Shown here piece after piece: positions 61,841-64,000 of a stretch of 64,000 bases of DNA. The DNA lies in contig NZ_BNBC01000011.1 in the NCBI RefSeq assembly GCF_014654675.1, positions 84,097 through 148,096 on the forward strand. Direction: 5' to 3'. The notes beneath the pieces were generated by a model that saw only the letters and a list, made by a program, of their open reading frames with translations, made no database searches and was not told where the DNA came from. Origin of the DNA: Streptomyces spiralis. Its GTDB lineage: Bacteria > Actinomycetota > Actinomycetes > Streptomycetales > Streptomycetaceae. The position numbers were made by a program, and so were the translations under genes. How positions within the stretch are numbered: the stretch's first letter is position 1; every line of letters begins with the position of its first letter.

Positions 61841-63033
61841 CTCAGGAACCGCCCGATCCGTCCGATCGCCGTCTCCAGCACGTCGGCGTGCGGGAGGGTG
61901 AGGATGCGGAAGTGGTCGGGGGTCGGCCAGTTGAAGCCGGTGCCCTGGACGACCTGGATCTTCTCGCGCAGGAGAAGGTCCAGGACGAATTTCTCGTCGT
62001 CGTGGATCTTGTGGACCTGGGGGTCCAGGCGGGCGAAGGCGTACAGGGCGCCCCTGGGCTTCACACAGGACACACCGGGGATCTCGTTCAGCTTCTCCCA
62101 GGCCACATCGCGCTGCTCGCGCAGGCGGCCGCCGGGTGCGGTCAGTTCACGGATGGACTGGCGGCCGCCGAGCGCGGCCTGGATGGCGTACTGGGCGGGG
62201 GCGTTGGCGCACAGGCGCATGGAGGCCAGCATGGTCAGGCCCTCCAGGTAGTCCTTCGCGTGCTGCTTGGGGCCCGTCACCACCAGCCAGCCCGAGCGGA
62301 AGCCCGCCACGCGGTAGGTCTTCGACAGGCCGCAGAAGGTGAGGACCACCAGGTCGGGGGCGAGCGCGGCGGTCGAATGGTGCACGGCGTCGTCGTAGAG
62401 GATCTGGTCGTAGATCTCGTCGGCGAAGACCATCAGGCCGTGCCGGCGGGCGAGATCGAGGATGCCCTCCAGGATCTCCTTGGGGTAGACGGCGCCCGTG
62501 GGGTTGTTCGGGTTGATGATCACCACCGCCTTCGTGCGGTCCGTGATCTTCGACGCCATGTCGTCCAGGTCCGGGTACCAGTCGGCCTGTTCGTCGCACA
62601 GGTAGTGGACCGCCTTGCCCCCGGCGAGGGTCGTCACCGCCGTCCACAGGGGGAAGTCCGGGGCGGGGATGAGGATTTCGTCGCCGTCCTCCACCAGCGC
62701 CTGCACCGCCATCGACACCAGCTCGGAGACGCCGTTGCCGAGGAACACGTCGTCGACCCCGACCTCCAGCCCCCGCTCCTGGTAGCGCTGGGCGACCGCC
62801 CGGCGGGCCGACAGGATGCCGCGCGAGTCCGTGTAGCCGTGCGCCCGCGGCAGCATCCGGATCATGTCCTGGAGGATCTCCTCCGGCGCCTCGAAGCCGA
62901 ACAGCGCGGGGTTGCCCGTGTTCAGGCGCAGCACGCTGTGGCCCGCCTCCTCCAGCGCGTCGGCGTGCTCGATCACCGGACCGCGGATCTCGTAACACAC
63001 CTCGCTGAGCTTGCTCGACTGCCGGAACTCCAT
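61825..63033 (-). CDS. PLP-dependent aminotransferase (AlaT/class I)
   Basis: This 402-aa fold-type I aminotransferase has RLNTGNPALFGFEAPEEIL at the start, the NPNNPTGAVYP motif, DEIYDQILYDD and the PLP lysine Lys238 in LSKTYRVAGFRSGW. It is closest to the alanine-aminotransferase (AlaT-like) group of actinobacteria. It would exchange amino groups between alanine and 2-oxoglutarate; the substrate is inferred. GGAGGGG precedes ATG 63033. It is divergent from an HxlR-type regulator. Confidence 0.92.
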   Translation of the reverse strand: MEFRQSSKLSEVCYEIRGPVIEHADALEEAGHSVLRLNTGNPALFGFEAPEEILQDMIRMLPRAHGYTDSRGILSARRAVAQRYQERGLEVGVDDVFLGNGVSELVSMAVQALVEDGDEILIPAPDFPLWTAVTTLAGGKAVHYLCDEQADWYPDLDDMASKITDRTKAVVIINPNNPTGAVYPKEILEGILDLARRHGLMVFADEIYDQILYDDAVHHSTAALAPDLVVLTFCGLSKTYRVAGFRSGWLVVTGPKQHAKDYLEGLTMLASMRLCANAPAQYAIQAALGGRQSIRELTAPGGRLREQRDVAWEKLNEIPGVSCVKPRGALYAFARLDPQVHKIHDDEKFVLDLLLREKIQVVQGTGFNWPTPDHFRILTLPHADVLETAIGRIGRFLSGYRQ

Positions 63034-63057
63034 GTGCCCCTCCGGAAACTGGTGTTG

Positions 63058-63093
63058 CTTGGTTTTACCAAGTTGGAGCTTGGAAAGTCCAAC
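63058..63093. promoter_or_regulatory. Two inverted repeats between divergent aminotransferase and HxlR gene
   Basis: CTTGGT-TTT-ACCAAG (63058-63072) and GTTGGA-N10-TCCAAC (63072-63093) abut each other. The second overlaps the -35 of the HxlR gene (TTGGAA at 63080-63085, TAGACT at 63102-63107, spacing 16). Confidence 0.6.
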
Positions 63094-63114
63094 AACATGT
63101 CTAGACTGCGTCGC

Positions 63115-63771
63115 ATGTCACCCCGCACTCGCCGTAGCTATGACCAGTACTGCTCCACCGCCCGGGCGCTCGACGCCGTCGGCGATCGCTGGACCCTGCT
63201 GATCGTCCGGGAGTTGCTGGCCGGACCGCGGCGCTACACCGACCTGCACGCGGATCTGCCGGGCGTCAGCACGGACATGCTGGCCTCACGGCTGAAGGAC
63301 ATGGAGCGGGACGGGCTGGCCGGCCGGCGCCGGCTGCCGCCGCCGGGCGCCGCCTACGTCTACGAACTCACCCCGCGGGGCCGGGACTTGCTGCCGGTCC
63401 TCCAGGCGCTGGGGGAGTGGGGGCAGGCCGAGCTGGGCGAGCCGCGGCCGACGGACGCCCTGCGCGCCCACTGGTTCGCGCTGCCGCTGCTGCGGGCCCT
63501 GCGGGCAGCGGGTGCGGGCGAGGGGACCGTGGAAGTGCGGCTGGAGGAAGGCGTCTTCCACCTGTACGCGGGCGAGGACGTCCGTCCGGGGTCCGGCCCC
63601 GTGTACGGCGACGGACCCGCCCCGGGAGAGCCCGACGCCGTGCTGGCACTGGACTCCGGGACCTGCACTGCCGTGGCCCGGGGCGAGCTGGGCCTGGCGG
63701 ACGCGGTGCGGGACGGCCGGGTCGACGTCACCGGGGACGGCGCCCCGGCCAAAGCCCTGCGGCAGGCATGA
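63115..63771 (+). CDS. HxlR-type regulator with C-terminal SCP2-like domain
   Basis: This 218-aa protein has an HxlR winged helix (YCSTARALDAVGDRWTLLIVRELLAGPRRYTDLHADLPGVSTDMLASRLKDMERDGL). A C-terminal domain of about 90 residues follows that is typical of a subgroup of actinobacterial HxlR proteins with a small sterol-carrier-like sensor (GTVEVRLEEGVFHLYAGED, ending TGDGAPAKALRQA). It likely represses its own gene and the divergent aminotransferase through the dyads just upstream. ATG 63115 fits a leaderless start (TAGACT seven nt before); ATG 63097 would require a start inside the promoter. Confidence 0.85.
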   Translation: MSPRTRRSYDQYCSTARALDAVGDRWTLLIVRELLAGPRRYTDLHADLPGVSTDMLASRLKDMERDGLAGRRRLPPPGAAYVYELTPRGRDLLPVLQALGEWGQAELGEPRPTDALRAHWFALPLLRALRAAGAGEGTVEVRLEEGVFHLYAGEDVRPGSGPVYGDGPAPGEPDAVLALDSGTCTAVARGELGLADAVRDGRVDVTGDGAPAKALRQA

Positions 63772-63774
63772 GAG

Positions 63775-63802
63775 AAGGCCCGCCCCGAGGGGACGGGCCT
63801 TC
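63775..63802. terminator. Bidirectional hairpin at the right end
   Basis: AAGGCCCGCCCC (63775-63786) pairs with the GGGGACGGGCCTT segment ending at 63802 with one mismatch. It lies between convergent stops at 63771 and 63827. Confidence 0.65.
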
Positions 63803-63826
63803 CGGCGCATCAGCGCTGATAGGGCG

Positions 63827-64000
63827 TCAGACTCCCGGCGGAACCCGCGAGGGCCGTCCCGTCCCCCGCGTCAGCGCGTACCCGCCGATGCCCGCGAGCG
63901 CGGCCAGGATCGCACCGATCCCGGTCCACACCCACCGGTCGGACCACCAGCCGGAGGACCAGCCGTCGTCCGAGCCGAAGCTGGACAGCACCGGCTCGGA
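63827..64000 (-). CDS. C-terminal end of a membrane protein (truncated by window)
   Basis: The visible 57 residues end a protein transcribed leftwards, whose start lies beyond the window. They contain a Ser/Trp-rich stretch, one transmembrane helix (WTGIGAILAALAGIGGYAL) and a short basic tail ending in GV. I do not recognise the family. The helix position near the C-terminus suggests an outward-facing protein with a membrane anchor. Confidence 0.5.
   Translation of the reverse strand, partial: SEPVLSSFGSDDGWSSGWWSDRWVWTGIGAILAALAGIGGYALTRGTGRPSRVPPGV

Overview
The window is high-GC actinobacterial chromosome, almost certainly Streptomyces. Codons end overwhelmingly in G or C, GTG starts are common, several genes look leaderless, and the families are typical of the genus (PucR, LAL/LuxR, DUF2637, DUF3040, TIGR04222). 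I saw no TTA codon in the genes called, no tRNA or rRNA, no insertion sequence, no phage genes and no CRISPR array. It looks like an ordinary chromosomal arm with several metabolic islands.

Layout. Positions 1-5.6 kb hold small regulatory and membrane genes, including an iron-box-controlled FhuF-like [2Fe-2S] protein. Positions 5.8-14.7 kb form the first purine island: a PucR regulator divergent from a three-subunit xanthine dehydrogenase, an AzgA/PbuG-type purine permease and an XdhC/CoxI maturation factor. Positions 15.8-28.7 kb are a tightly coupled eleven-gene sugar/glycosyltransferase operon. It encodes a UDP-glucuronate-decarboxylase-like epimerase, a NodU-type carbamoyltransferase, the heptose-nucleotide enzymes GmhB, GmhA and HldE, and several GT2, GT4 and GT9 transferases. 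Positions 28.8-34.7 kb hold small stress, membrane and DNA-repair genes and a secreted trypsin. Positions 35-42.3 kb hold a LAL regulator, a GAF-LuxR regulator and two acyl-CoA synthetases.

Positions 43.2-50.2 kb form a glyoxylate island (gcl, catalase, glxR, hyi). The gcl, catalase and hyi promoters share an 18-bp GGAAA-N4-TTTCC-type palindrome, which suggests one IclR/AllR-like regulon. Positions 50.3-57.6 kb are the second purine island: a DauR-type HTH gene, uraD, uraH, urate oxidase, 8-oxoguanine deaminase and two NCS2 permeases. The window ends with housekeeping-type genes: thioesterase, histidine phosphatase, serine hydrolase, TPR protein, an AlaT-like aminotransferase divergent from an HxlR-type regulator, and a truncated membrane protein.

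How they work together. Xanthine dehydrogenase makes urate. Urate oxidase, HIU hydrolase and OHCU decarboxylase convert urate to allantoin. Gcl, GlxR and Hyi recover the glyoxylate that comes from allantoin, and catalase can remove the H2O2 made by urate oxidase. Allantoinase and allantoicase are not in the window. The heptose operon is the least explained system: it has an ADP-heptose-type set without an HldD epimerase, joined to a carbamoyltransferase and many glycosyltransferases, in an organism without LPS.
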